DNA of 64,000 nt from Porphyrobacter sp. (GCA_016125555.1 WGLN01000007.1:1-64000); one strand, 5' to 3'. Shown: positions 19,382 to 29,104, counted from the stretch's first letter. The notes: generated from the sequence alone by a model not told the origin. Made by a program: numbers and translations.

Positions 19382-19468
19382 TGCGCCTGCGGACAAATCT
19401 GTCAGGTTGATAGACGGCTCCGGGGGCGGCATAGGCATTGCGTCGTCTGACGCCCCCGGAGGTAGCCT

Positions 19469-21523
19469 TTGTTCTCGAAAATCCTGATTGCCAACCGCGG
19501 CGAGATCGCCTGCCGGGTCATCACCACGGCCCGCAAGATGGGCATCGCGACCGTCGCGGTCTATTCCGATGCCGATGCCCGCGCGCCCTTCGTGAAGATG
19601 GCTGACGAGGCGGTGCATATCGGCCCCTCGCCCGCAGCGGAAAGCTACCTCGTCCCGGAAAAGATCATCGCCGCCTGCAAGCAGACCGGGGCCGAGGCGG
19701 TGCATCCGGGCTATGGCTTCCTGTCCGAACGCGCGAGTTTCGTCGAGGCGCTCGACGCCGAGGGCATCGCCTTCATCGGCCCGCCGGCGGGTGCGATTGC
19801 CGCGATGGGCGACAAGATCGAGAGCAAGAAGCTGGCGAAGGAGGCGGGCGTCAATGTCGTCCCCGGCTTCGTCGGCGAGATCGAGGATACCGACCACGCG
19901 GTGCGCATCGCGAATGAGATCGGCTATCCGGTGATGATGAAGGCCAGCGCCGGGGGCGGGGGCAAGGGGATGCGCCTTGCCTATGGCGAGGCCGACGTGC
20001 GCGAGGGTTTCGAGAGCGTGAAGCGCGAAGGGCTCAACTCCTTCGGCGATGACCGCGTGTTCATCGAGAAGTTCATCCTCAACCCGCGCCACATCGAGAT
20101 CCAGATCCTCGGCGACCAGCACGGCAACATCCTCTATCTGAACGAGCGCGAATGCTCGATCCAGCGCCGCCACCAGAAGGTGGTCGAGGAAGCGCCGTCG
20201 CCCTTCGTCACGCCCAAAATGAGGAAGGCGATGGGCGAACAGTGCGTCGCGCTGGCGCGGGCGGTCGGCTATTACAGCGCGGGCACGGTCGAACTGATCG
20301 TCTCGGGCGCGGACCCGACGGGGGAGAGCTTCTACTTCCTCGAAATGAACACCCGTCTGCAGGTCGAACACCCGGTGACCGAGGCGATCACCGGCATCGA
20401 TCTCGTCGAGCAGATGATCCGCGTCGCTGCGGGCGAGAAGCTCAGCATGACGCAGGACGACATCGGGATCGACGGCTGGGCGATCGAAAACCGCGTCTAT
20501 GCCGAGGACCCCTATCGCGGCTTCCTGCCCTCGACCGGGCGGCTGGTGCATTACAGCCCGCCGATCCCGGGCTGGAGCGAGGATGAGGCCGTCGCCGGCA
20601 AGCCCCGGCGCGGCGTGGCGCGCGGCACGGGCAGCGTGCGGATCGACGACGGTGTTTTCGAAGGCGGCGAGGTGTCGATGTTCTACGACCCGATGATCGC
20701 CAAGCTCGTCACCTGGGCGCCGACCCGCGAGGAGGCGGCCGACCTGCAGATCGCGGCGCTCGACAATTTCCGGATCACGGGGCTGGGGCACAATGTCGAT
20801 TTCCTCTCCGCGATCATGCAGCACCCGCGCTTCCGCTCGGGCGAGCTGACGACGGGCTTCATCGCCGAGGAATATCCCGAAGGCTTCGAAGGCGCAGCGA
20901 CCTCGGACGAGGTGAAGCGCATCCTCGCCGCGATCTGTGCGGGCAACGAGTTCACGCTGCAATCGCGCGCACGGACCATCAGTGGCCAGCTCGACGGGCC
21001 GCTGCCGGTCACGTCCGAATGGCTGGTGAAGCTGGGCGAGGACCGCTTCGAGGTGGTGCTCGGCGCTGGCCATGCGACGGTCGACGGCGTGCGCGTCGAG
21101 GGCACGTGCGACTGGCAGCCCGGCATGGCTGTGGCCGAGGCGACCGGCAGGGTCGGTGGGGGGGAGGAGCTGCGGCTCGGCCTCGTCGTCGAACGGCAGG
21201 GCAACCGCTGGAGGGTGACCACCCGCGGCGCCTCGCACAGCGCGCTGGTGCTGCCGCTGCGGCTGGCGCGGCACGAATCGCTGATGCTCGAAAAGGTCCC
21301 GCCCGACCTCTCCAAGCTGCTGATCTGCCCGATGCCGGGGATGCTGGTGAAGCTCCACGTGGCGGAGGGCGATGCCGTCCAGCCCGGCCAGCCGCTCGCC
21401 ACGGTCGAGGCGATGAAGATGGAAAACATCCTGCGCGCCGAGAAGGAGGGCACGATCGCCAAGATCAACGCCGCCGAGGGCGAAAGCCTCGCGGTCGACG
21501 CGGTGATCCTCGAGCTGGAGTAG
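19469..21523 (+). CDS. pccA: propionyl-CoA carboxylase alpha chain (biotin carboxylase plus biotin carrier)
   Basis: This subunit carboxylates its own biotin using ATP and bicarbonate and passes CO2 to PccB. The start is TTG 19469, well placed after CCGGAGGTAG. The 684-residue product begins FSKILIANRGEIACRVI. It has the ATP-grasp glycine loop KASAGGGGKGMRLAYG, the biotin carboxylase signature FLEMNTRLQVEHPVTEAITG split over about 285-310, RVYAEDPYRGFLPSTG, and a C-terminal biotinyl domain with EAMKMEN where Lys650 takes biotin. Length and domain order match PccA rather than the shorter AccC. Confidence 0.93.
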   Translation: MFSKILIANRGEIACRVITTARKMGIATVAVYSDADARAPFVKMADEAVHIGPSPAAESYLVPEKIIAACKQTGAEAVHPGYGFLSERASFVEALDAEGIAFIGPPAGAIAAMGDKIESKKLAKEAGVNVVPGFVGEIEDTDHAVRIANEIGYPVMMKASAGGGGKGMRLAYGEADVREGFESVKREGLNSFGDDRVFIEKFILNPRHIEIQILGDQHGNILYLNERECSIQRRHQKVVEEAPSPFVTPKMRKAMGEQCVALARAVGYYSAGTVELIVSGADPTGESFYFLEMNTRLQVEHPVTEAITGIDLVEQMIRVAAGEKLSMTQDDIGIDGWAIENRVYAEDPYRGFLPSTGRLVHYSPPIPGWSEDEAVAGKPRRGVARGTGSVRIDDGVFEGGEVSMFYDPMIAKLVTWAPTREEAADLQIAALDNFRITGLGHNVDFLSAIMQHPRFRSGELTTGFIAEEYPEGFEGAATSDEVKRILAAICAGNEFTLQSRARTISGQLDGPLPVTSEWLVKLGEDRFEVVLGAGHATVDGVRVEGTCDWQPGMAVAEATGRVGGGEELRLGLVVERQGNRWRVTTRGASHSALVLPLRLARHESLMLEKVPPDLSKLLICPMPGMLVKLHVAEGDAVQPGQPLATVEAMKMENILRAEKEGTIAKINAAEGESLAVDAVILELE

Positions 21524-21589
21524 CGAGCGCGAAGAATCCCCTGATTTCAGGCGGTCGGCGATTCAGGCCCGAGAGTGGTGCGGACGGGA

Positions 21590-21607
21590 ATTGCGCAGCT
21601 GCGCAAT
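21590..21607. promoter_or_regulatory. 18-bp perfect palindrome in the gap after pccA
   Basis: ATTGCGCAGCTGCGCAAT is an exact palindrome, without spacer, in the 267-base gap between pccA and the 93-residue gene at 21791. Such a site could be an operator for a dimeric repressor controlling the downstream gene. A second copy of the GCGCAGCTGCGCAAT string occurs at 28117-28131 inside accA, so chance in GC-rich DNA must be considered. The rest of the gap shows nothing I can name. Confidence 0.4.
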
Positions 21608-21790
21608 GAACCTGTTCACTGCCGCCTTTATCTTGCGCGACACCATGATGAAATGTCCCAGATTAGTGCTTTGAGGCACAAAATCGCTGGCGGGTCTATC
21701 CTACAAGACTTCCGTTGAGCGACAATCCGTTTCGCCGAGTCGCGGGGCCTCTCCTGCGCGCGGATTGAATCTCTGTGGGAGGATTTGATC

Positions 21791-22072
21791 ATGGCACATA
21801 CGGGTACCGGGTTCTTCGATCGCAAGGGGAACTTCTTCAAGACTGCGCGCGACGCAACCGTCAGCGATCTCGCGGGGTTGCTCGGGCAGATCGGCGAGGG
21901 CGAAAGCCTTGCGCCGGGGATCGCCTACATGCTCCTCGAACGCCGCGCCGAGATCGAGCGCCTGTTCGCCGAACACGACCGCATGCTCGAGGAGGAGGCC
22001 GCGGTCAAAGCCGCGCGCGAGGAGATCGAAAACGGCAAGATCGCCAAGCTGCCGAGCCGCCCGGTCGGCTGA
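21791..22072 (+). CDS. hypothetical protein, 93 residues
   Basis: The start is ATG 21791, placed 7-8 bases after GGGAGGA; an in-frame TTG two codons earlier is less likely. The protein (FFDRKGNFFKTARDATVSDLAGLLG, then a helical, acidic LLERRAEIERLFAEHDRMLEEE region) is soluble with no signal peptide. The second half could form a short coiled coil. I recognise no named family, though the regular pattern suggests a conserved small protein. It converges on the acetyltransferase gene with 9 bases between the stops. Confidence 0.65.
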   Translation: MAHTGTGFFDRKGNFFKTARDATVSDLAGLLGQIGEGESLAPGIAYMLLERRAEIERLFAEHDRMLEEEAAVKAAREEIENGKIAKLPSRPVG

Positions 22073-22081
22073 CCGGCGCGC

Positions 22082-22540
22082 TCAGTCGAGCGCGAGGTGC
22101 AGGCACTGGTTGAAGTCGCTGAGCGTGTAGTCGGCGAAAGCCTCGCCATTGACGAAACCCCGCCTGCGGTAGAGCGCCAGCGCCGCTTCGAATGCCGGGC
22201 CGCTGCCGGTCTCGAGGCTCAGCACCTTGAGCCCCTCGCCACGCGCCGCCGCGATGATCGTCTCGAGCAGCGCGGCGGCGATGCCGCGGCGCAAGAAATC
22301 GGGATGGGTGCGCATCGACTTCACCTCGGCGCGCCCTTCGCCCAGCCGCTTCAGCGCCCCGATCGCCGCCACGCGCTCCCCGACATGCGCCGCCCAGACG
22401 GTGACGTCCTCCCGCTGCAATCCCGACAGGTCGAGCGCGAAGCTGTGCCCCGGCGGCGAGCCTGCAAGCATCGCGCGCTGGTGGAAGGCAATGAGTTCGC
22501 GGACCTGAGGGTCGGCAAGGTCGGCGGGCGCGATCCGCAC
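22082..22540 (-). CDS. GNAT family N-acetyltransferase
   Basis: A 152-residue acetyltransferase starting at GTG 22540, 2 bases after the cyclase stop, with GGAGG 7 bases upstream. The GNAT core shows VAAIGALKRL, the VKSMRTHPDFLRRGIAAALLE motif A with the acetyl-CoA loop RRGIAAAL, and LSLETGSGPAFEAALALYRRRGF as motif B. Relatives act on varied amines, but the substrate is unknown. The longer open frame back to 22819 is the cyclase region read in another frame. Confidence 0.85.
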   Translation of the reverse strand: MRIAPADLADPQVRELIAFHQRAMLAGSPPGHSFALDLSGLQREDVTVWAAHVGERVAAIGALKRLGEGRAEVKSMRTHPDFLRRGIAAALLETIIAAARGEGLKVLSLETGSGPAFEAALALYRRRGFVNGEAFADYTLSDFNQCLHLALD

Positions 22541-22542
22541 GC

Positions 22543-23313
22543 CTAAACCTCCAGGATCGCCACCGCGCGGATCCAGCCGGCGCTCGCGCGTTCGATCTTG
22601 ACCGGAAAGCAGCTGACCGTGAAGCCGTGCGGGGGCAGGGCGGCGAGGTTGGTCAGTTTCTCGATCTGGTAATAGGGCCGGATGCGGCCCGCCTTGTGGC
22701 CTTCCCAGATGATCGACGGATCGCGGGTCTCGGCCCAGCGCCGCGCGGTGTGGCTGAAGGGCGCGTCCCAGCTCCAGGCATCGGTGCCCACCACCTCGAT
22801 ACCCCTTTTGGTGAGCCACAAGGTCGCCTCCGCGCCGAGCCCGACACCCTGATCGGTGAAGTTCTCCGTGCCATAGACCGCCCCCGACTGCACCAGCACG
22901 ATATCGAGCGGTTGCAGATCGTGCCCGATCCGCGCCAGCTCCGCCGCGACCTCGGCAGCGCTGACGACATGGCCGTGGGGGAGGCCTGAGAAATCGAGCT
23001 TCACCCCGGGGCGCAGAAAGCGGTCGAGCGGCGCCTCGTCGATGCTGGGGGCGGCGCGCGCCCCGTCATCGGTGGTCGAATGGTAGTGCCACGGCGCGTC
23101 CATGTGGGTGCCGTTGTGGGTCGAGAGCTCGACCATCTCCACCGCCCAGCCTTCGCCGTCGGGCAGGTCTTCGCGGGTGAGGCCGGGGAAGAACATCGCG
23201 ATCTGCTCCCACGTGCTCTCGTGGGTCATGTAGGTGACCCGGGGCCGCATCACCGCGGGATCGGAGATCACGTCGTTGGTGATCGGGATCGACAGGTCGA
23301 CGAAGCGGGTCAT
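22543..23313 (-). CDS. cyclase family protein (kynurenine formamidase-like fold)
   Basis: This 256-residue metal-dependent hydrolase of the cyclase family has the metal signature [13 protein letters not shown] at about 66-78. It begins with the characteristic [11 protein letters not shown] and has the later [11 protein letters not shown] and [15 protein letters not shown] blocks. Members include bacterial kynurenine formamidase and isatin hydrolase. No tryptophan-degradation neighbours are present, so the substrate is open. The start overlaps the aroB stop (ATGA). Confidence 0.82.
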   Translation of the reverse strand: MTRFVDLSIPITNDVISDPAVMRPRVTYMTHESTWEQIAMFFPGLTREDLPDGEGWAVEMVELSTHNGTHMDAPWHYHSTTDDGARAAPSIDEAPLDRFLRPGVKLDFSGLPHGHVVSAAEVAAELARIGHDLQPLDIVLVQSGAVYGTENFTDQGVGLGAEATLWLTKRGIEVVGTDAWSWDAPFSHTARRWAETRDPSIIWEGHKAGRIRPYYQIEKLTNLAALPPHGFTVSCFPVKIERASAGWIRAVAILEV

Positions 23314-24431
23314 GGGCGAAGCTCCTCGTCGAGGAAGGCGGCCACGTCGGCAAGCGCCACGTCGCGCGCGACATAGGCTTCGCCGAGCCCCCGCAGCAGC
23401 AGGAAGGGGAGGGTGGTGCCTTCGGCCTTCTTGTCGTGGCGCATGTGATCGACCAGCGCGGCGCCGTCGCAGGTCAGACCGAGGTCGGCGAGGCGCGCCG
23501 GAAGGCCGGCAGCGGCAATCGCGCGCGTGGCCCTTTGGGCATCGTCAGCCGAAATCTCCCCGCGCCGCGCCGAATAGCGTGCCGCCAGCACCATGCCCAG
23601 CGCCACCGCCTCGCCGTGGAGCAGCCGGTCGGAAAAGCCGGTCTCGGCCTCGAGCGCATGGCCGAAGGTGTGGCCGAGATTGAGCAGCGCGCGCCGGTCC
23701 AGCGTCTCGCGCTCGTCCTCGGCGACGATCCGGGCCTTCATCGCGATGCTGGTGGCGATGGCGTGTTCGAGCGCCGCCGGTTCGCGTGCCAGCACCCGCT
23801 CGCCGTTCGCCTCCAGCCAGGCGAAGAACGCCGCATCGCCGAGCAGGCCATACTTGAGCACCTCGGCGTAACCGGCCCGCATCTCGCGCTCCGGCAACGT
23901 CGCCAGCACCAGCGGGTCGATCAGCACGAGGCTCGGCTGGTGAAAGGCGCCGATCAGGTTCTTGCCGGCGGCCGTGTTGATCGCGGTCTTGCCGCCGACC
24001 GAGGAATCGACCTGTGCCAGCAGCGTCGTCGGCAGCTGGGCGAAGCCGCAGCCGCGCTTCAGGATCGCGCAGGCGAAGCCGACAAGGTCGCCCACCACCC
24101 CGCCGCCGAGCGCGAAGACATGGTCCGACCGCGTGACGCCCAGCGCCAGCAGCCAGTCGGTGAGCCGCTCGAGCACGGCCCAGCTTTTCGCGTCCTCCCC
24201 GGGTTCGACGACGAACCATTCGGCCTTGAGGCCCACACATGCCAGCCGATCGTCCAGATCCTCGGCGAAAACCGCATGGGTGTTGGTGTCGGCGACAAAG
24301 GGCACGGTTCGACCGGAGCGGCTGTAACGCGCCAGAAAGGGCTCGGCCCGTTCGGCGATCCGGTCGAGCAGCCCTTCCTCGATCACCACTTCATAGGCGC
24401 GGCCGGCGAGCGCGACGGGGATTACAGCCAT
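23310..24431 (-). CDS. aroB: 3-dehydroquinate synthase
   Basis: AroB converts DAHP to 3-dehydroquinate in the shikimate pathway. From ATG 24431 the product is 373 residues. NAD-binding and active-site motifs are [30 protein letters not shown] and [11 protein letters not shown]. The zinc-binding region is [12 protein letters not shown], with H and E ligands, and [10 protein letters not shown]. Its start lies inside the aroK end (10-base overlap), and its stop overlaps the cyclase start. aroK-aroB is a standard bacterial pair. Confidence 0.96.
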   Translation of the reverse strand: MAVIPVALAGRAYEVVIEEGLLDRIAERAEPFLARYSRSGRTVPFVADTNTHAVFAEDLDDRLACVGLKAEWFVVEPGEDAKSWAVLERLTDWLLALGVTRSDHVFALGGGVVGDLVGFACAILKRGCGFAQLPTTLLAQVDSSVGGKTAINTAAGKNLIGAFHQPSLVLIDPLVLATLPEREMRAGYAEVLKYGLLGDAAFFAWLEANGERVLAREPAALEHAIATSIAMKARIVAEDERETLDRRALLNLGHTFGHALEAETGFSDRLLHGEAVALGMVLAARYSARRGEISADDAQRATRAIAAAGLPARLADLGLTCDGAALVDHMRHDKKAEGTTLPFLLLRGLGEAYVARDVALADVAAFLDEELRP

Positions 24432-24997
24432 TGATCGATCGCCTCGATGATGGCGCGGGCGGTGTCGGCGTGGGGGCCGTTCTCGCTCACCACGCGGATG
24501 GGGGCCTCGGCATAGAACGGCCTGCGTTCGCCGGCGAGCCGGGTGAGGATTTCCTTCGGGTCGCCGTTCCTGAGCAGCGGGCGGGTGTTGCGCCTGGCGG
24601 TGCGCTCGACCAGCGTGTCGACATCGGCATCGATCCACACCGCGATGGCCTTGTCGAGGATCAGCGCGCGGGTGGCGGGATCGATGAAGGCGCCGCCGCC
24701 GGTGGCGATCACCCCGTGGCCTTCCTCGATCAGCCGGGCAATCACGCGCCGCTCTCCGTCGCGGAAATAGGCCTCGCCGAACTGCGCGAAAATCTCGGGG
24801 ATCGAAAGCTGCGCGGCCTCGGCGATGGCATCGTCGGCATCGACGAAGTCGCACGCCAGCAGCTTTGCGAGCTTGCGCCCGACCGTCGACTTGCCCGCGC
24901 CCATCAGCCCGACCAGCACCACCGGACGCTCGATCCGCGCCGCGAGGGCGGCGAAGGCAGCGGGAGCCGGATCGGGTGATGCAGGCGCGGCGGACAT
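24422..24997 (-). CDS. aroK: shikimate kinase
   Basis: AroK phosphorylates shikimate at the 3-hydroxyl with ATP. From ATG 24997 the product is 191 residues. It has the P-loop GLMGAGKS at 30-37, the [10 protein letters not shown] shikimate-binding segment, [21 protein letters not shown], and a lid region [11 protein letters not shown] proline/alanine-rich N-terminal extension of about 20 residues precedes the core. The long open frame further upstream is a shadow of a divergent gene. It is the first gene of the aroK-aroB-cyclase-GNAT run. Confidence 0.95.
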   Translation of the reverse strand: MSAAPASPDPAPAAFAALAARIERPVVLVGLMGAGKSTVGRKLAKLLACDFVDADDAIAEAAQLSIPEIFAQFGEAYFRDGERRVIARLIEEGHGVIATGGGAFIDPATRALILDKAIAVWIDADVDTLVERTARRNTRPLLRNGDPKEILTRLAGERRPFYAEAPIRVVSENGPHADTARAIIEAIDQWL

Positions 24998-25035
24998 TGC
25001 CGCATGGCCTATAGATGGGCTAGGGCGCGTGCAAT

Positions 25036-25251
25036 ATGGCAAACCTCTCGCGACCGACCCGTTCTTCCCTGGCGGGGTCCCGGCAGATTCCCGCGCGCGA
25101 ACCCGCGCGGCGTCCGCGTGCAGGCGCGCGCGTTGCAGTGATCGTGACGGTGCTGGTCGCGGCGCTGGCGGTCGTCGCATGGATCGACGGCGGAGAGGAA
25201 CCGCTCCATCCGATCGCGCAGCCGGTCGTTCTGCCCGGAGCCGCCGCGTGA
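25036..25251 (+). CDS. small single-pass membrane protein
   Basis: A 71-residue protein with a basic, Arg/Pro-rich N-terminus (about 1-31), one hydrophobic segment VAVIVTVLVAALAVVAWI at about 33-50 and a short C-terminal tail. This topology puts the N-terminus in the cytoplasm. The start is divergent from aroK, 38 bases away. The stop overlaps the GTG start of the large downstream gene, so the two are coupled. I recognise no family. Confidence 0.6.
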   Translation: MANLSRPTRSSLAGSRQIPAREPARRPRAGARVAVIVTVLVAALAVVAWIDGGEEPLHPIAQPVVLPGAAA

Positions 25252-27155
25252 ACCGCGCGCGCCCTTCGCTGGCGCTTGCGGCGAGTGTGGTGGCGCTCGG
25301 CCTCGCCGGCGCGCTCGGCGGGGCAGGGCTGGCCGGCATGGCCGGGGCGCAGGGCAAGCCCGAATCGATCCTTCCTCCGGGCTTCGACGATCCCGCGCCT
25401 TCGCCGACCCCGTCGGCGCGCCCGGCGCCCGCGCCCTCCGCCGCGCCGCCGCCGATCGCGCGGCCCGCACCGGGCGATGCCGGCCCGGGCGCAGCGCCGC
25501 TCGGACCGCCGCCGCCGCTGCCCTCGATCACCCGCGACGAGCTCGCGCGTCTTCCCAGCATGGATGCGCTCGAGAGCATGTCGACCGAGGAGCTCGACCA
25601 GCTGCTCGGCCTGAAGCCGAAGTTCGACATTCCCCCCGGCGCGCGGCGCGCGATGACCCGCGTGGGCGTGCTGGGAACCGGCGAGGGGGGATTGCCGCCG
25701 CTGGCGCTTGCCAAGCAGTCGCCCGCGCTGGTGCGCGCCGCGCTCGCCGGCAACAAGGGGCCGCTGGTCTCGCGCTGGGGCCACATCCTGCTGCGGCGCG
25801 CGCTCGCCAGCCGTCTCGCCGCGCCCGAAGGCATGGACCCCGCGGAGTTCGCCGCGCTGCGTGTCGGCCTGCTCAACCGGATCGGGGAGTTCGCCGTCGC
25901 GCGCGCGGTGGTGCAGGATGTCGACGCGGCCAATTGGTCGCCCGCGCTCACCGATCAGGGGCTCAAGGCCTATCTCGGCGCGGGCGACATCACCGGCGCC
26001 TGCCCGGCGGTGCGTCTGCAGGGCTCGGCCCGCGAGGACGGCGAGTGGCAGATGTGGCAGGCGATCTGCAATGCCTATGCGGGCGAAACCGCGCTCGCCG
26101 CCTCGCAGCTCGACCGGGCGCTCTATCGCGGGGTGGCGCCGCGCATCGACGTGCTGCTGGCGCGGCGCTTTGCCGGGGCCGCGGGGCGCGGGCAGCGTGC
26201 GGTCGCGATCGAGTGGGACGGGGTTGAGGACCTCAATCCCTGGCGCTTTGGCCTTGCCACCGCGCTCGGCGAACCCGTGCCCGAGGCGCTGCTCGACGGG
26301 GCGCTCGCGGCGCGTGGCGGTGCCTATTACGCCCGTGCCGGCGCCCTGCTGCCGATGCTGCCGGCGAGCGACCGGGCGCCCTTCGCGGCGCGCGCGGCGC
26401 GCGAGGGGATTCTCTCGGCGCAGGCGCTGGTCGATCTCTACAGCGAAATCTACGCCGACCAGGCGACGAACAGCGACGTCGCGACCCGCGCCGCCACCGT
26501 GCGCGAAGCCTATCTCGCCGCCGACCCGTCCGACCGTATCGCGGCGATGCAGCGCCTGTGGGAAGCGGGCGAGGCGATCGGCGGGGGTGATGGCTATGCC
26601 GCACGGGTGCTGACCGCCTATGCCGCGGCGCGCATCCCGGCCGATGCCGCCCACGCGGATGCGGCGGGCGGACTGATCGCGGCGATGCTCACCGCCGGGC
26701 TCGATCGCGATGCGCTGGCATGGCGCGGCGTGGTGGAGGAAGGCTCGCTCGGCTGGGCGCTGGTGGCGCTTGCCGCACCGCGCGGTGGCAACGTGGGTCA
26801 GGGGGCGGTCGACGCCTTCCGCGACGATGATGCCAGCGCGGGCAAGCGCAAGTCGGCGTTCCTCGTCGCCGGGCTGGCGGGCCTCGGCAGGCTTTCCTCG
26901 GGCGACGCTGCGGAGCTTGCCCAGAAGGCCGGCTTCGACCTCGCGCGGCAAACCCGCTGGACCCGCGCCATGTCCCGCGCGGCGGAGGTCGGCAACCCCG
27001 CGCTGGTCGCGCTGCTCGCCGGGCTGGGGATGCAGGGTTCGCGCTGGGAGCAGATGACCCCGCTCCACCTCTACCACATCACCGCCGCGCTCAGCCGCGT
27101 CGGCATGGAGGCCGAGGCCCGGATGATCGCCGCCGAGGCGGTGGCGCGGGGCTGA
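25248..27155 (+). CDS. exported alanine-rich hypothetical protein, 635 residues
   Basis: The start is GTG 25248, overlapping the stop of the small membrane-protein gene. A hydrophobic signal-like N-terminus (LALAASVVALGLAGALGGAG) precedes a proline-rich linker at about 40-90. A long all-helical region follows, rich in Ala, Leu and Arg with repeated short helices, that looks like a TPR/HEAT-type solenoid without a clear consensus. I recognise no named family. It sits between aroK and xerD, a position where a conserved unknown would fit, and probably acts in the envelope together with its upstream partner. Confidence 0.65.
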   Translation: MNRARPSLALAASVVALGLAGALGGAGLAGMAGAQGKPESILPPGFDDPAPSPTPSARPAPAPSAAPPPIARPAPGDAGPGAAPLGPPPPLPSITRDELARLPSMDALESMSTEELDQLLGLKPKFDIPPGARRAMTRVGVLGTGEGGLPPLALAKQSPALVRAALAGNKGPLVSRWGHILLRRALASRLAAPEGMDPAEFAALRVGLLNRIGEFAVARAVVQDVDAANWSPALTDQGLKAYLGAGDITGACPAVRLQGSAREDGEWQMWQAICNAYAGETALAASQLDRALYRGVAPRIDVLLARRFAGAAGRGQRAVAIEWDGVEDLNPWRFGLATALGEPVPEALLDGALAARGGAYYARAGALLPMLPASDRAPFAARAAREGILSAQALVDLYSEIYADQATNSDVATRAATVREAYLAADPSDRIAAMQRLWEAGEAIGGGDGYAARVLTAYAAARIPADAAHADAAGGLIAAMLTAGLDRDALAWRGVVEEGSLGWALVALAAPRGGNVGQGAVDAFRDDDASAGKRKSAFLVAGLAGLGRLSSGDAAELAQKAGFDLARQTRWTRAMSRAAEVGNPALVALLAGLGMQGSRWEQMTPLHLYHITAALSRVGMEAEARMIAAEAVARG

Positions 27156-27164
27156 GCGCGGCCT

Positions 27165-28052
27165 GTGTCCGCCGCGACGGACGCCTTTCTCGCGATGCTC
27201 GCCGCCGAACGCGGCGCGGCGGCCAACACGCTCGCCGCCTATCGCCGTGATCTCGAGGGGGCGGAAGAGGCGATCGGCGACCTCGCCGCCGCGCCGCGCG
27301 ATGCGGTGGCGCGGCTTGCGCAGGTCTGGGCGCCGCTCGCCCCGGCCAGCGTCGCGCGCAAGGCGTCGGCGCTGCGGCAGTTTTTTGGCTTCGCACTGGA
27401 CGAGGGCTGGCGGGGCGACGATCCCTCGGGCGCGCTGCCGTCGCCGCGGCTGCGGCGCCCGCTCCCCAAGGTGCTCGGCCATGAACAGATCGCCGCGCTG
27501 TTCGAACGCGCCGAGTTCGAGGCGGCGGGCGACGAGCCGCGCGCGGTGCGCAGTCTCGCGCTGATCGAGCTGCTCTACGGATCGGGTCTGCGGGCGAGCG
27601 AGCTGGTGAGCCTGCCGCTGGTCGCGGTGCCGCGCGATGCGCCCTTCCTCACCGTCACCGGCAAGGGCGGGACGAGCCGGCTGGTGCCGGTCGGCGCGCG
27701 TGCGCTCGATGCTCTGGGGCGCTGGGTGGCAGTGCGGCCGGGCCTGCCGGCCTCGCGCTACCTGTTCCCCTCGAAGGACGGCAAGCCGCTCACCCGGGTG
27801 CGACTGTTCCAGCTCTTGAAGAGCCTCGCCGCGCGTGCCGGGCTCGATCCGGCGGGGATCAGCCCGCACGTGCTGCGTCACGCTTTCGCCACCCACCTGC
27901 TCGAGGGCGGAGCGGACCTGCGCGTGCTTCAGACCCTGCTCGGCCATGCCGACATCGCCACCACCCAGATCTACACCCATGTCGAGCCTGCGCGGCTGGT
28001 GGCGCTGGTCAATTCGCGCCATCCGCTTGCCACACGCGCAACATCGGACTAG
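27165..28052 (+). CDS. xerD: tyrosine recombinase XerD-type
   Basis: The Xer recombinase resolves chromosome dimers at dif with its partner XerC and FtsK. From GTG 27165 the product is 295 residues. An N-terminal SAM-like core-binding domain (AANTLAAYRRDL) precedes the catalytic domain. All catalytic residues are present: R143, K167, H235, R238, H261 and Y270. Gene order aroB-aroK ... xerD-accA is familiar from alphaproteobacteria and favours XerD over XerC or a phage integrase. It lies 9 bases before accA. Confidence 0.88.
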   Translation: MSAATDAFLAMLAAERGAAANTLAAYRRDLEGAEEAIGDLAAAPRDAVARLAQVWAPLAPASVARKASALRQFFGFALDEGWRGDDPSGALPSPRLRRPLPKVLGHEQIAALFERAEFEAAGDEPRAVRSLALIELLYGSGLRASELVSLPLVAVPRDAPFLTVTGKGGTSRLVPVGARALDALGRWVAVRPGLPASRYLFPSKDGKPLTRVRLFQLLKSLAARAGLDPAGISPHVLRHAFATHLLEGGADLRVLQTLLGHADIATTQIYTHVEPARLVALVNSRHPLATRATSD

Positions 28053-28061
28053 CGCCGCGCA

Positions 28062-29006
28062 ATGATTTCCTACCTCGATTTCGAGAAGCCGGTCGCCCAG
28101 CTGGAAGAGCGCATCGCGCAGCTGCGCAATGTCAACGCGCTGCACGACGTCGATGTCGCGCAGGAGATCGCGCGGCTCGAGGCCAAGAGCACCGAACTCA
28201 TCGCCAGCACCTATGCCTCGCTCACCCCGTGGCAAAAGACCCAGGTCGCCCGGCACCCGCAGCGCCCCCATTTTCGCGACTACGTGGCCCACGCCTTCAG
28301 CGACTTCATGCCCTTGGGCGGCGACCGGCTCTATGCCGACGACCTTGCGATCATGGGCGGTTTCGCGACGCTCGGCGGGCGGCGGGTGATGCTGATCGGC
28401 CACGAGAAGGGCCACGACACGCAGAGCCGCATCCGCCACAACTTCGGCATGGGCAAGCCCGAGGGCTATCGCAAGGCGATCCGCCTGATGGAACTCGCCG
28501 GGCGATTCGGCCTGCCGGTGGTGACGCTGGTCGACACCTCGGGCGCCTTTCCCGGCATCGAGGCCGAGGAACGCGGTCAGGCCGAGGCGATCGCCCGCGC
28601 GACCGAGGCGTGCCTTGCGCTCGAAGTGCCGATGGTCGCCGCGATCGTCGGCGAGGGCGGATCGGGCGGCGCGGTGGCGCTCGCCAGCGCCAATCGGGTG
28701 CTGATGCTGGAGCACGCGGTCTATTCGGTGATCTCGCCCGAAGGCTGTGCCTCGATCCTGTGGCGCACCTCGGAGAAAGCCGCCGACGCGGCGCAGGCGA
28801 TGAAGGTCACCGCGCAGGATCTGAAACGAATCAACGTGATCGACCGCATCGTCAAGGAACCGGTCGGCGGGGCGCAGCGCGATCCGCAGGCGGCGGCTCG
28901 GCTGCTCGGTGCGGCGCTCGGAGAGGAACTCGACGGGCTTTCGGGCCAGACGGGCGAGCAACTGGTCGCCGCGCGTGAGCAACGCTTCCTCTCGATCGGC
29001 GGCTAG
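28062..29006 (+). CDS. accA: acetyl-CoA carboxylase carboxyltransferase subunit alpha
   Basis: AccA is half of the carboxyltransferase that makes malonyl-CoA for fatty acid synthesis. The 314-residue product starts SYLDFEKPVAQLEERIAQL. It contains HPQRPHFRDYV, the GHEKGHDTQSRIRHNFGM block, VVTLVDTSGAFPGIEAEERGQ split over the core, GEGGSGGAVAL, and YSVISPEGCASILWR. All are diagnostic for AccA. The AccBCD partners are not in the window. It follows xerD closely and may be co-transcribed with it. Confidence 0.97.
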   Translation: MISYLDFEKPVAQLEERIAQLRNVNALHDVDVAQEIARLEAKSTELIASTYASLTPWQKTQVARHPQRPHFRDYVAHAFSDFMPLGGDRLYADDLAIMGGFATLGGRRVMLIGHEKGHDTQSRIRHNFGMGKPEGYRKAIRLMELAGRFGLPVVTLVDTSGAFPGIEAEERGQAEAIARATEACLALEVPMVAAIVGEGGSGGAVALASANRVLMLEHAVYSVISPEGCASILWRTSEKAADAAQAMKVTAQDLKRINVIDRIVKEPVGGAQRDPQAAARLLGAALGEELDGLSGQTGEQLVAAREQRFLSIGG

Positions 29007-29104
29007 GCCCGCCAACCCAGGTTAGGCTTCTTCTTGCCAACGCTTTGAGGCCGGCCGCTTTGCCGATAGGCTGGCGGCACAGCAACGAAGCGGGAGAACA
29101 GGCC

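Noticed and set aside
27165-28052. Phage or island integrase
   Set aside because: Size, residues and the xerD-accA context fit a chromosomal Xer recombinase. No att repeats or mobile genes flank it.
25020-29015. A 1331-codon open frame on the minus strand across the aroK-xerD-accA region
   Set aside because: It is antisense to several well-identified genes, is rich in Arg, His and Gly with no domain, and is a known by-product of GC-biased third positions.
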